Positions 48,603-60,349 of a DNA stretch of 64,000 nt are shown here, one piece after another. Under the pieces are notes generated by a model. It was given only the letters and a program-made list of their open reading frames with translations, had not been told where the DNA came from and made no database searches. Made by a program: the position numbers and the translations under genes. Each line of letters starts with the position of its first letter. The first letter of the stretch is position 1. This DNA comes from Panax quinquefolius (taxonomy: Eukaryota; Streptophyta; Magnoliopsida; Apiales; Araliaceae): positions 34,574,103-34,638,102 of the forward strand of contig CM035167.1 in NCBI GenBank assembly GCA_020205615.1, given 5' to 3'.

Positions 48603-50600
48603 TCACGTGACGTTGAAGAAATGAGCAGACTTGGTTAATCTATCAACAATAACCCAAATCGCATCTATGCCTTGAGAAACTTTTGGAAGACCTGTAATAA
48701 AATCCATGGTAATGTGTTCCCACTTCCATTTTGGAATCTCAAGTGGTTGTAATGGACCCTTTGGCACTTGATGCTCCGCTTTTACACGTTGACAGGTTAA
48801 ACACCTCGAAATAAACTCTGTAATCTCTCTCTTGATATTGTTCCACAAAAATGTATGTCAAAGATCATGATACATTTTGGTACTCCTAGGATGGATTATA
48901 AACGGGGTGTTGTGTGCCTCAATCATGATTCTATGCTTCAAGTCAGAATCGTTAGGAACACAAAGTCTGGAGTTGAATCGAAGTATTCTTTTTTCATCGA
49001 TTCTTGCTTCTAGAATAGCACTTTCTTGCACTTTCTTCTTCATACGCATCAGCTCTAGGTCCATAGCTTGAGCAGCTATAACTTTATCGATTAAAGTCGG
49101 TTCTACTCGTATGTTTGATGTCATCACGTGGGTACTTGGAGCCTTCATCTCTATCTCCATCCTTTGCAAGTCATACAAAATGCACCTTTGTGTTAACAAC
49201 ATTGCACTCGTACTCGCATATGATCTTCTACTCAATGCGTAAGCTACCACGTTTGCTTTTCTAGGATGGTATTGGATGGTAAGATCGTAATCTTTCAACA
49301 GCTCAAGCCAACGTCGTTACCGCGTGTTAAGTTCCTTTTGGGTGAAGAAATATTTGAGGCTTTTATGATCCGTATAGATCTCAACTTTCTCCCCATACAG
49401 GTAGTGTCTCCAGATTTTCAACGCAAAAATGACTGCTGCCAACTCTAGATCATGAGTAGGATAATTCCTTTCATATTCTTTGAGTTGTCGTGAGGCATAG
49501 GCTATGACTTTTCCATGTTGCATGAGAACACATCCTAACCCTTTGCCTGAAGCATCGTTGTATATAACAAATCCATCCAAACTAGATTGTATTGCCAGAA
49601 CATGTGCCAAAATGAGTCTCCTCTTGAGTTCTTAAAAACTCTTCTCACAATCCTCGCTCCAACTGAATTTTGTATCTTTACGAGTCAGCTGAGTTAACGG
49701 AGTAGCGATTCGAGAAAATCCTTCCACGAATCTCCGATAGTAACCAGCTAAGCCCAGAAAGCTACGTACTTTAGTCACCGACTTTTGTTGCTCCCAACTT
49801 TGTAGGGCTTCAATCTTCGCTGGGTCAACAGATACTCCATGTTTTGACACCACGTGCCCAAGGAATGCTACTTCCTCAAGCCAGAACTCGCATTTCTTTA
49901 GCTTGGCATATAGCTTGTTTTCACGAAGCCTTTGAAGTATCATCTTTAAATGGTACTCATGATCTTCATGGCTTTTGGAATAGATGAGGATGTCATCAAT
50001 AAAGACAATAACGAACTGATCCAAATATTCCTTGAATACCCAGTTCATCATATCCATGAAAGCAGCAGGAGCATTAGTCAATCCAAAAGACATGACTAAA
50101 AATTCATAATGCCCGTACCGAGTTTTGAAGGCAGTCTTTGGAATATCCTCAGTTTTAATCTTCAGCTGATGATATCCAGAACGAAGATTGATCTTTGAAA
50201 AGAATTGTGCTCCTTGCAACTGGCCAAATAGGTCATCAATGCGAGGTAGCGGATACCTATTCTTGATGGTGACATGTTTCAATTCTCGGTAGTCAATACA
50301 AAGTCGCATACTCCCGTCTTTCTTTTGTACGAATAAAACAGGAGCACCCCAAGGAGATGTACTAGAACGAATGAAATTGATGTCTAACAATTCCTGTAGT
50401 TGGACTTTTAACTCCTGAAGTTCAATAGGAGCCATTCGATATGGAGTTTTAGAAATGGGTTTTGTACCCGGTTCAAGGTCAATAAAGAATTCAACATCAC
50501 GTTCTGGGGGTAGACCGGGAAGTTCTTCAAGAAATACGTCAGGAAATTCTCTAACAACAGAAATATTATTCAAATCTGACTTGTCTTTGTTCAAATCCAT
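48603..50600 (-). pseudogene. Element 1 RT, RNase H and integrase N-terminal half
   Basis: RT occupies 50600-49640: [52 protein letters not shown], and the catalytic [11 protein letters not shown] near 50000, then [19 protein letters not shown] at 49632 precedes RNase H ([30 protein letters not shown]), ended by TAA 49317. Then the tether ([20 protein letters not shown]), the integrase zinc finger ([21 protein letters not shown] at 48858, [14 protein letters not shown]) and the start of the catalytic core ([25 protein letters not shown]), ended by TGA 48603. All lie in one phase, so single reverted stops separate this from an intact gene. Confidence 0.93.
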
Positions 50601-50699
50601 AACATGGGCTAAGAAAGCTTGACACCCGTTTTTTAATAAACGAATAGCTTTATGGCTTGATATGACAGTGATTGATTCAAGTGGTTTAGTTGTTTGAAT

Positions 50700-51753
50700 T
50701 CATATGACAGGTTGGTTAGGAATATAAAAACTAACAACCTTACGAAAACAATCAATTTTGACATGATGAGTGGTTAACCAATTAATTCCTAAAATCACAT
50801 TAAAAGCAAGTATCTTTAAAGAGATAAGATCAACAGGTATTGTGATAGTGCCAACTTGGATTAAGCAAGATTTATAAATAGTGGACGTAACGAAAGTTTC
50901 TCCTAACAGAGTCTCCATTGATAAACCAAAGTCTAATTTCTCCGGAGTCAAGTTTAAACGTTGAGCACAAGCAGGAGAGATAAAAGAATGGGTAGAACCG
51001 GTATCTAGTAAGGTATAAACTTTGCAAGTATTCAAGATTAGCTTACCCGTTATAACCTCGTTCGGGTTTCTCGCGTTTTGGCCAGTCACGACAAACGCTC
51101 TTCCAAGAACTGTTGATTTCGACTTATCCGGGACAGCCTTTGGAGTTGCCATCCCTCCTGAACTTGGTTTTGCTACAGAACAGTCTCGAGCTATATGGGC
51201 CTCTTTTCCACAGTTATAACATACCTTGGATTGTTGTGGGCGATTTAATGATATGTCCCTCTTTCCCATGATTGTAACAAAACGAGGTGCTCGTTCTCCT
51301 CCCCTAGAAACAGTTGATGTTTGTGCTGACATCTTCACGTTATCATTGTTGTACCTTTTCTATTTGAAATCTCCTCCTAACTCGCTCCTTCTATTATCAA
51401 GGCCACGATTACCACCAGAGTGGTTACCGCTTTTGTCCGAATGCTTTTCTCCTTGCTAGTTTTCATTGCTCCGATGGCTGCCGCCACCGGTATGACCCCG
51501 GTTGTGGTCCCTCGGTTGCACATACTCATTATCTCGCTCTAATAATTGAGCCCTATTTACAACATCTGAATATAAAGAAAATTTATGAGATATAAGATAT
51601 TGCCGAATCTCGGGCTTTAGACCTCTCAGAAACATCCTTGTCATTCGTTCCTCATTCTCTACCAAATGAGGTGCAAACCTGGATAACTCTTCAAACTTTG
51701 TCTCGTACTGGGACACCGTCATGTTGTTTTGTTCCAGTCTAATAAACTCTACC
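50700..51753 (-). pseudogene. Element 1 gag (3' part), zinc knuckle and protease
   Basis: Gag C-terminal domain at 51753-51456 (YETKFEELSRFAPHLVENEE; FLRGLKPEIRQYL), stops TAG 51456 and TAG 51360, then the zinc knuckle CYNCGKEAHIARDC and the protease LLDTGSTHSFIS with NVILGINWL, ended by TGA 50700. The phase then continues into RT. The beginning of gag is cut off by the LTR at 51754. Confidence 0.92.
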
Positions 51754-54700
51754 TGTAACGCCCGATAAAATCGGATTTTTGAGAATTAAATTTTTATTTT
51801 TATTAAATGAATTTAATTAATTATTTATGGAGCAAGTTAATCGAACGTCGTTCTCTGACCTATAAATGTCAGAACATCATAGGATTTTGGCTACGTGGTA
51901 GAATTAAAGTGTTTGAATTTCCAAAATGAAAATAAAAGCTTTCCGAGAAATTTTTCGAAAAACATTATTCACGCATTTCTGCCCGGGAATTATTTTTGAA
52001 CTTCCGAGAAATTCGTAACGATAGAATATCGAGGTGAGATGGAATATCTAATAATATTTCAGTTATGGAAAACATAATATTTCACATGTGGACTTAAACC
52101 CTAACGTTTAAGGAAAATGATTTACGAGAAGGAAATGTAATGCGATTAATGAATTAAGCGATGATTGTATAATACGTAGGTATTGTACGAGGTAGAGAAT
52201 ACGAGTATGATATGAGGTATTATACGAGTAAGTATGAATGATGGTATATCGTATATATTGAATAAATATACGAGGGGAATACGAGATGAATATGTGATTA
52301 TACGTTATAAGGCTTTAAGCTCAATGTATTGAATTTGTATAATTGATAGGATTTGTTAAGTATTATGTGAGCCCAAGTATTGAATGGTTAAGTCCAATGT
52401 GAATTTATTAATGTAAGTCCAATGTTTGTTTAATTACAAGCCCAAGGTAATTTAACATGCAAGCCCAATGATTAAGTAAGTTAATTAAGTTAAGGCCCAA
52501 AGTAAATATCCAATGGGTAAGAACCATGGAGCAACCCATGGGTGATTCAAAGTGATGAGCAAGTAACTTAGTGGCTAAGTTATGTGATTAGAAAGAATAC
52601 TTAAGGGTTAAGTAAATGTGGTGATCAAGTATTGGATGTATGTTGTAATGACCAAGTATTTTAAGTGGGGAGCAAGATAACTTAGAGGCTATGTGTTGTG
52701 GTAGCCAAGTTTACTTAAGGGCTAGGTAATGAATAGTGAGGAGGTGGAGGATTTAATGACTAATCTTCCCTCACTTTGAGATGCCTATAAATAGAGAGCT
52801 TTGCATTCATTTGTTGGTTGTTCAAAATTCATCCAACTCCTCTCAAGCTAAACAACTTATTTGGTTGAGAGAATAAGCCCTTATAAAGTTAGACTTTCTT
52901 TGTTAGCCTTTCCACCTATAACTTATAGCTTATTGGTTAGAGAGAGTAAGTGAGAATAAGCTAGCAAGTTAACCTTTGAAGTTCAAGAATCAAGAAGGAG
53001 ATTAAAGATTTACCAAGTGTTATTCAAAAGTAAGTGATCTTAAACCATGTTTCTTTCTCTCTTCCATTGATAGAGAAGGGGGTATTAGTAGAACAAGCAT
53101 GCTAAGAAGGGGTTGAAATGACAAATCAAATGACTTAAGTCTTAATAAGCCGTATACGTAATGAATAAGAAATCCAAACCAAGAATAAGTTATGAATTCA
53201 TAAGGAACGTATATCAACTTTTCATATGTTTTCTTAAATAGATGGTATGATAATAAGAAGCAAGGATGGTGGTTAAAAGATTGAAGACATAGGAAATGAT
53301 AAGAAAAGAAGTCATAAGTTATGAGAAATGGAAATATAAGTAGTTTATATTTTCATTAGTTACAAATTAACAATGAACTAGTAATAACTTATCATATTTA
53401 TAAGTTAATGAAGCATGAATGTCAATATATTAATATGATGGATTGAATCCAAGTGAAATGGTCTATAAATCTCAAGTAACAAAGTTTCGCCGGAATTCAC
53501 ACGATTATACGACAATCGTCGAATTCGTTAAATTCTCGGAATGGAAGTCGAATTTTGATATTGAGCTTGGAAACATTGGTTTTCAATGGAGACAAGTCGT
53601 ATTTGTCATTATAGAGTTGCGAACTCGAAAATGGCCGGATTCCGACTTAGAACGAAGGAACGAGCGTTGAACGTTCACGAACGATTGTTAAAAATAGACT
53701 AATAGGTTAAATTTTAGCAAACGAAGTCGAATAGATAAAATTCTTGCATGAACGCATAGAGTACATAATTTGTGAACCGTAGGCTCTTGAATGAGCCAAT
53801 TCGGGCTTATAACGAAGAAGTTACGAGTTTGGTAATCTCGCAAAGTTGAAAATCTGTCAAAACTATCTGTGGCTCAGAGTCTGCTTGTGTGCGCCGACTC
53901 AAGCAAAAATGAATAGCCTATGGCCAAAGTGAGCTTCAGACCTCAGAAACTCGAAAGCTGCGGTAGCGATAGTTAATAAAAGGACTCACGCCGCAGCGTC
54001 GAGTCCGGTCTCCAAGCCCTAATGGGCGACGCTGCAGTGCGGAACAACAAAGGATCACCGGTGCCGTAGCGCCAGTCTTAAAAGCTAGACAATAAAGAAA
54101 TAATGTCACTTAAGTGTTATAAGAGAACGAAGTTGGTAAGGACGATGTAAAAGAATGACGAAAAGTCGGAACCAATAAATAACAAATCTAATACGGGATT
54201 AGATTGAGAAGAAGGGTATGATTCTTTAGGAACCAAGTATGTTCATTCATGACCTAATGTGGTATGTTATGTGATTATGTGTTGTAAATACTGTAAGGAC
54301 TCAAAGGAAACGTAATTATTCGGTAGCAGACGCTGAAGGTAAGTTTTTCTTAAACCCTTGTTTAACCTTCGTGTTAGTCAGGTTTTCAAATGATTCAAGT
54401 TATGAGATGCATGTATGGTTTTAAAGAAAGAGTCGATGCCCATTTTAACTCGGCTAGACTAATCTTGATAAGTCAATTAGTTTGTTTACAAGTCTTTCAA
54501 TATAGAATTGCTAACGCAATCCTATGCCAACTCTTTGGTATGGATTCAAGGTAAGCCTGAATATGTATAAACAAATGTACTTTCGTCGAGTATTCGATGG
54601 GCACGTGAGGTTGCCACAACTTAAACGTACACACGTTTAATGGATGTAGTGTTGATCAACATAGGGTACTATAGGCTGATCACCTAGATGTACTCGTAAG

Positions 54701-55274
54701 CTATGCCGGACTTACGGACTTCGTGCCGGGTTTTCCTTTTCAAAGAAACTATAAGACGTTCACGTCTTGAACTAGAATTGATGATTCATTGAATATTGTT
54801 ATTGAAAAACGTTTTGAAGGAAAAGGAAAGCTATTTTGAATTATTGATAGTACTTCGTAACTATCATCCAGTTATTTAAGATATACGATTCCTATGTTTC
54901 AAGCATGCTTTTAAAATGAAATTGTTGTACTTGCTGAGCTTGTTATGCTCATTCTTACTTGAACCATATGAATGCAGCTTAGACGATATGACCAAGAGAT
55001 TCGACAAGGATAAATTGAAGGATAAAGAAAGTTTGTAGCTTACCTATGTAATAGTATAGGTTTGTAATGATAATATTTGATATTATAACAAAAGTAAATG
55101 TAACGGTTATAACGAACCTGGGGAATGGTAGTATTGTTTTGGAATATATATATATATATATATATATATGATAGATTCGTTCTTTTGAGGCTTTTCAATT
55201 GAATGTTTGTGTGAACTGTAGCACCGTGGAGCACCATCTGTCGGGTTGAAAGAGACCCAAATTTGGGGGCGTCA
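51754..55274 (+). repeat. Element 2 5' LTR, 3521 bp
   Basis: TGTAACGCCCG ... TTGGGGGCGTCA, followed by a 4-base spacer and the primer site. TATA box CTATAAATAG-type at 52785-52793. Bases 52540-52740 contain diverged repeats of AGCAAGT(A)ACTTAGTGGCTAAG. A (TA)n run lies at 55144-55169. Bases 52166 onward recur at 63304. Confidence 0.9.
52785..52793 (+). promoter_or_regulatory. TATA box of element 2 LTR
   Basis: CTATAAATA followed by GAGAGCT and CATTCATTTGTTGG. The second LTR copy has CTATAAATAG at 63931-63940 with the same following sequence. Confidence 0.65.
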
Positions 55275-55278
55275 GAGG

Positions 55279-55291
55279 TTGGTATCAAAGC
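55279..55291 (+). other. Element 2 primer binding site (tRNA-Met)
   Basis: TTGGTATCAAAGC, four bases after the LTR end; one substitution from TTGGTATCAGAGC. Confidence 0.85.
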
Positions 55292-55526
55292 ATTAGGTTA
55301 TAAAACTTAAGGGGGGAAGAACCTTAGGCTCATAACCTCGTTAAGGAAGAGAAGTTCAAAGGAAGAAAAACTTGAGCTTTACTTAAGTTGAATGAGTCAA
55401 TAAGGTATTGAGGAAACTCAGTATCAAAAGATTTAAAAGATGGAAAGTAACCCTAAATAAATTAAATGTGATTTGTGCTTATACGATTCTGTGTTATGTA
55501 CTAATCAACATATGTGTTATTGTAGG

Positions 55527-56183
55527 ATGTCGATCGATAGCTTGATGTATGGAGATATACACGCGGTGAGCGAAGAGCTTGGGAACCGAGTAGAGCCTGT
55601 ACCAATGCCGGTGGCGTAGGTACCAATAGTGATTCTAGAGGAGTCGGAGGCGGAGGAGTACTTTTCTGAAGAAGACTACTCCGAGGGAGAGATGGATATA
55701 ACGTCATACCTTAGTATGATGAATGAGATGGAGGTAGAAAGAGAGGTAACATCGGTTACTACGGTGGTACCTACACTGGAGTCATCACCTCCAGATGCAA
55801 TGGAAGCATTGTATCTGGTAGCGCTTGACAGGAATGCGCAATTGAGTTCAGTTGTGCAGAAACAGAATGAAGAGATTAGTGCTCTTTATGTAGCAAAGGA
55901 GTCAGCAGAAGCAGATTTTGAGTCAGAGCATGATGAGAAGGTGCTCATGATAAGTACGACTAGGGATTTTAAGGCGGAGGTAGACAAGCTTCGTAGGGAG
56001 CTGGGGGAGAAGGATCGGAAGATAGCCCGGATGTCTTACATCCATGAGAGTGCTCATAAGGATTTCAAGCTGAAAGTTTCTTGTTATTCCAATGAGTCAG
56101 GACAAACCCATCATACTATTAGTCGGGATACTGTAGTGGCGATTACGAATGAGAAACACGAGGATGCTGTTATGCATTATTAG
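55527..56183 (+). pseudogene. Element 2 accessory ORF upstream of gag (acidic, coiled coil)
   Basis: ATG 55527 opens a frame of 218 codons to TAG 56181, with one internal TAG at 55617-55619 (30 codons in). The amino-terminal third is acidic (EESEAEEYFSEEDYSEGEMD). The middle has LYLVALDRNAQLSSVVQKQN, then a Glu/Lys-rich coiled coil (VDKLRRELGEKDRKIARM). It starts 236 bases after the primer site and ends 282 bases before the gag ATG. Element 3 has a matching ORF at 60140-59391. I know no named domain for it. A TTGTAGG just before the ATG could be a splice acceptor. Function unknown; a link to Gag or RNA is only a guess. Confidence 0.75.
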
Positions 56184-56464
56184 AAATCTAAGATTTTAAG
56201 TATGTGTGTAGTGACGTAAAACTCTCTTTTAAAGGGTACTCTTTTTGTAAATCCCATCTTTTGTGAAGTTCAATTGTGGGATAGAAAATGTAATAGCTTT
56301 TGGCTATAGAGAACAAGTTGTAAATAGTTTTAAACTATGAAAGAGCATATGAATATAAATAAGTTTTCATTGAGATGATTTATTCTGGTGCGAGTTGGTA
56401 TGTGGCGATTAATAACGAAGTAAGTAAATAGATAATAATGAAATTTTATTTATTTAATCTAAAA

Positions 56465-57360
56465 ATGTCTCCAGGGAGAAGATAACGTAATAAGGAAGCG
56501 TAATCACATAATGATAATTAATGGGGTCAAAACAACCCTATGAAAGAGTTCGTTAAGTTATTACCATGATTGCATCCAACCCGGGGTAGAGTACCATGAA
56601 ACCTAAGGTAGCTAGAACGATTACCAATAAATAGTTTAAAAGCATAGGTCCGCCAGAGTTCAAAGGAACGACTGACCTAATAGAGTCCCAGACATGGGTA
56701 AAAGGAATAGGGAAGGCGTTTTGTTATTACAAACGTAGGTGAGCCGCAGAAGTTTTCTTTTGTGACTTACCTAAGGAAGAGTAAAGCTAACTTTTAGTGG
56801 GAGGCTCACCAGGGTGGGGCTGGAACAGAGGTAGTAACATGGGAACAATTCAAGAAGGTTTTCTTCGAGAATTATTTTCCCTATAAGACATGTGAGGGAG
56901 GATAGACACTGAGTTCTTAGAACTTAAGCAAGGGGACATGACATTTCCCCAGTACGCGACCAAATTCAACGAATGGGCAAGGTTTGCTCCACACTAAGTG
57001 GACACTGAGGAGAGGAAAGCTCGTAGGTTTGAGCAGGACCGGAAACCCTAACTCTATAGTGGGATTTTGGTGTTCTAGAGTGTTTCCTATGGGATCATTC
57101 TGGAGAAGGTGATTATACTAGGGGGTGGTAGTGAGTCGTTGACTCATTACCACAAAGAGGAAAAGAATGAGAGCAAGAGAGAGGGAGGGATCAAGGCAGA
57201 GAATGCCAGCGGCAGTATGGCAAAATGAAAAAAAATTAATTAGGGAATCTTTGGAATGGGACAAGGGACCTAAGCGTAAGATCAAGAGTGTAAGATGTGG
57301 AAAGACTCATCTAGAGAGTGCATGCGGAAGGGATTATAAATACCTTTAAAACATTAAGGT
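56465..57360 (+). pseudogene. Element 2 gag, heavily degraded
   Basis: ATG 56465 starts MSPGRR then TAA, in the position of the gag start. Recognisable further on: WEQFKKVFFENYFP (56843-56880) and MTFPQYATKFNEWARFAPH with VDTEERKARRFEQD (56938-57040), typical retrotransposon gag, in different frames with several stops. Sequence after 57360 is no longer recognisable; element 3 takes over at about 57420. Confidence 0.75.
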
Positions 57361-57419
57361 TGAGAAGGAGGAAATAACTTTCGTTAAATTATATTCGTGA
57401 AAATTATTTCATGGATAAT
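57361..57419. other. Junction between element 2 and element 3
   Basis: AT-rich, unassigned. Element 3 coding sequence is recognisable from about 57420 (the - strand read-through after its protease). It has no LTR on this side, so element 3 was truncated here. Confidence 0.5.
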
Positions 57420-57452
57420 AGAATTCCCTAGCCACTGGTATCTCCTCCAGTT

Positions 57453-57959
57453 TCACACCATTTTCTGAGTATCGACTATGTAAGCCAAATAACCCACACA
57501 ACCTTTACTTAAAAACTTCTTGGCGTGCATAATCATCAGACATTTCATTTTTTTAGGCGATTTGCTACCATAAAAAACTACCTTTGACGAAGTCATAAGG
57601 TTTACACACTTCTTGTGGCAATCAATTACTGCTCCATATTTGAATAGCCAATCCATTCCCAAAATAACATCAAATTCTCCATGTCTAATTGGGATTAAAT
57701 CTACCATCAGGATATTCCCTTTAATGTTCACCCTACATTTCGTATATACGAACCTAACAGGAATCACTTCCTTATTCGCAATTTCTATGTTCAAAGGGAA
57801 ATTCAGTTCTTCTCTAGGCAATTCTAACCTCTTAGCAAATTCATCAGATATAAACGAGGAAGTAGCACCCAAATAAAATAATAGATAAGCATTAATATCA
57901 TTGATTGGGATAATACTTGACACCACATCTTTTAATTGCACAACATCCTGCATAGTCAT
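57453..57959 (-). pseudogene. Element 3 aspartic protease, active-site residue lost
   Basis: 168 codons in the phase of gag (a TGA at 57999 separates them). The retropepsin fold is recognisable from SSIIPINDINAYLLFYLGATSSFIS, quoted in part as LLFYLGATSSFIS, and GEFDVILGMDWLFKYGAVIDC. The family has D-S/T-G-A at the active site; here Leu stands in the place next to Gly and the Asp is missing, so the enzyme would be inactive. It ends at a TGA/TAG region beyond YIVDTQKMV, after which the phase reads into the RT linker and stops at 57420. Confidence 0.85.
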
Positions 57960-59093
57960 GTTGAATGTTCTGGCTGTGGGTTTGTTTGATGATGTAGGTC
58001 AAGCAATGGCCCATGTTCCTCCACTGCTACCTCCCTTGCTTCTTGTTGTTTCTCCAACCTTCTTCTGAGGGCATTCACGAGCAAAGTGATCCTTGGATCC
58101 GCACGTAAAACAAACATTCTTCTTGGGTTGGGTGCAATTTGGGGCCATGTGACCTTCCTGGCCACAGTTGAAACATGCATGTTTCCCCATCAAGCACACC
58201 CCCTTATGAAACCTCCCGCATGTAACACATGCTTCAAACTTCCTAAATTGTTGGTTACCCTGCTGGTTTCTAGTACCCCCATTTCCGTTCCACTTCCTTT
58301 TCAAATTATTGTTGTTGTTGTTGCCATTTCCATTGCCTCCGCTACCATTTTTCATTTCCCCCTCATTCTTCTTCTTCTTCTTCTTCTTCTTCTTCTTCTT
58401 CTTCTTCTTCTTCTTCTTCTTCTGTTCTTGATTGAATTTTGTCACTGCCTCGCCTCTTCCTTCAATGAGTACTGCCTTCTCCATCACTGCTACAAACGTC
58501 TTCAACTGGAATAGGGAAACCCTACTGTACAGCTAGGGCTTCAGTCCCTATTGAAATCTCTTCACCTTACGTTCATCTGTGCTGACCTGATATGGCGCGA
58601 ACCTCGCCAATTCATTGAATTTCGCGGCATACTCAGATACCTTCATCGTTCCCTGCTTCAGTTCCAAAAACTGAACCTCTAACTGACTCTTCGAACTCTC
58701 TGGGAAATAGGTCTCGAAGAATAACTCCTTGAACCAATCCCAGGTCATCACTCCTGGTCCTTTTCGAGTTTTATTGGTCTGCCACCAATAACTAGCTTCT
58801 GGTTTCAACATGAACATTGCAAAAGCAGTGTTTTGTTCATCCCCTACCCTAGCGGCTTCAAACACCTTCTCAATTTCTATAATCTAGGTCTGTGCCTCGA
58901 CCGGATTCATGGACCCACAAAATTCGTGGTCCAACTGCCTTGAAATCCTTAAACGTTGTGCCTTAGTTCTGAGGTTGATTCTATAACGCTCCTGTTAGTA
59001 ACGTTACTAGTTGTTGGACGGGATTATCTTAAACATCGTTATTGTTAGTCTCTCATTGGTTCTCTGTCGGGGTGGTTCACGTCTGGGAGGCAT
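57960..59093 (-). pseudogene. Element 3 gag with three zinc-finger-like motifs
   Basis: ATG 59093 starts MPPRREPPRQRTNE. After stops and probably frame changes, the capsid-like gag domain is clear at 58865-58548 (FMLKPEASYWWQ; WDWFKELFFETYFP; KVSEYAAKFNELARFAP). The segment 58505-57999 contains a 19-20 residue Lys tract, an Asn/Gly-rich linker, and Cys/His motifs CVTCGRFHKGVC, CFNCGQEGHMAPNC and CFTCGSKDHFAREC. From 58865 to 57453 one phase is kept with stops at 58548 and 57999. Gag packages the RNA. Confidence 0.88.
58366..58422. repeat. (TTC)n microsatellite inside gag
   Basis: About 19 perfect trinucleotide units, in phase with gag and read as Lys codons (AAG) on the - strand. Confidence 0.92.
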
Positions 59094-59390
59094 TTTCTCT
59101 TAAAAAACATTTATTTGACTATTACTCAAATTCTTAAAGTATTTGTTAATTTTTTGCCTCCATAAAAGAAATAACCACATAACACAGAACACTTTGAATA
59201 AAATAATAACTTTTATTTATTCATCCTTACTTCAAAAAACATAAAAATAATAGCATCACTGCTATTTACATTCTTTCCCAGAACTACAAAAGTTACAGGA
59301 CAACATCATCATTCTCATATCCCATGTTTACTTAACACTAGGGATTTACACATTATTTAACACTTATTACATGCATAACAGACACATTTC

Positions 59391-60140
59391 CTACGATGAT
59401 CTATTAAGATACTCTGTAGCCTTTCGACGCTCTTCTTCCATAACTCGGAACTTTTTTCGGCGATCTAACACGTATGATGGTAGAGTCTCGAACTGAATTG
59501 GATAACCCATGACCCGATCTTAAGCTCGATTGATCACGGTATTGAATACTTTATCCATCTCTTCCATCTTCATCCTCTTTGCTTGTGCATCCCTTACTGC
59601 TCTTCCAGTTCGTTGATAAGCTTCCTCGTATGCGTCTTCAGCTCTCGCCCTCTTGGTAGATACTTCCTTTAGCTTGTTCTTCAGTTCCACGACCATCTCG
59701 ATCAGTTGTTCCTTTTCTCCTTCAGTCTGCATCAGCTTCTCTTCAACATTAGTTAGACGTTCATCTCGATCCTGGATATCGTCGTCCTTCTATGTCATTG
59801 CAGTCTGTTGTTCCGCTACTATCTCCTGCAACTCCTCAACTGTGTCATGAAGTTCCACGTTACGGTCGTAGACTTCATCATACATACGAGCAGCCATCGA
59901 GGTTAGTGGAGTCTCTTCCTCCTCGTCCTCGTCATCATCATCCTCATGTGGCAAATCCATGGGATCCTCCTCATCCATCTCCACATCATCATCCTCATCT
60001 TCAACCACTATGACCAATGGGGCTGACTCCCGTCGCAGTAGTTGTTCCCAAACAACCTGAATGTCGCGAGGCTCCTCCTCTATAGGCATCTGAGGTCCTT
60101 CCTCTCTAGCCTGACTGGATTCTTCGACATTAGTCATCAT
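59391..60140 (-). pseudogene. Element 3 accessory ORF upstream of gag (acidic, coiled coil)
   Basis: ATG 60140 opens a 249-codon frame ending at TAG 59391-59393, interrupted by TAG 59790 and TAA 59520, both explainable as C-to-T changes of Gln codons. The first 70 residues are acidic (VVEDEDDDVEMDEEDPMD; DEDEEEETPLT). Then ARMYDEVYDRNVELHDTVEE, a Gln-rich helix and a long coiled coil (EMVVELKNKLKEVSTKRA). The end is basic (LDRRKKFRVMEEERRKA). It starts 193 bases after the primer site and ends 298 bases before the gag ATG, as in element 2; the shared block is YDxxxDRNxxL or the like. No known domain recognised. Confidence 0.78.
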
Positions 60141-60332
60141 GATAACAAAGTTTTTTTTAAAATTTTAATTATTAATTATTCTACTCGACACTCACGAGCA
60201 CATAAGTTATAAACACATAAGCACATAAGGGTGTTATTACTTCTTCCTTAAAACTCGATAAGAGTTATCTCCACTATCTTTTCAAAGGTTACTTCCTAAG
60301 GCTTTTCCCCCACCTAAGGTTCATAACCTAAA

Positions 60333-60345
60333 GCTTTGATACCAA
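60333..60345 (-). other. Element 3 primer binding site (tRNA-Met)
   Basis: On the - strand TTGGTATCAAAGC, identical to the element 2 site, four bases from the LTR end. Confidence 0.87.
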
Positions 60346-60349
60346 CTTG

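Larger units (their letters stand above)
45101..51753 (-). mobile_element. Element 1: chromodomain Ty3/gypsy retrotransposon (Tekay/Del-like)
   Basis: From right to left: gag (truncated at 51753 by insertion of element 2), zinc knuckle, protease, RT, RNase H, integrase, chromodomain-like end, polypurine tract and 3' LTR. The order and the C-terminal block VKILDRKEHVLRTKVIPQVKILWRNHAIEEMTWE suggest the Tekay/Del chromovirus lineage. One phase is kept from 51753 to about 48600, broken only by seven stops. Its 5' LTR must lie right of 64000. Confidence 0.9.

Noticed and set aside
58086..58514. Leu-rich + strand open frame of 142 codons
   Set aside because: Antisense shadow of gag; the Leu run is the reverse reading of the (TTC)n that encodes Lys on the coding strand.
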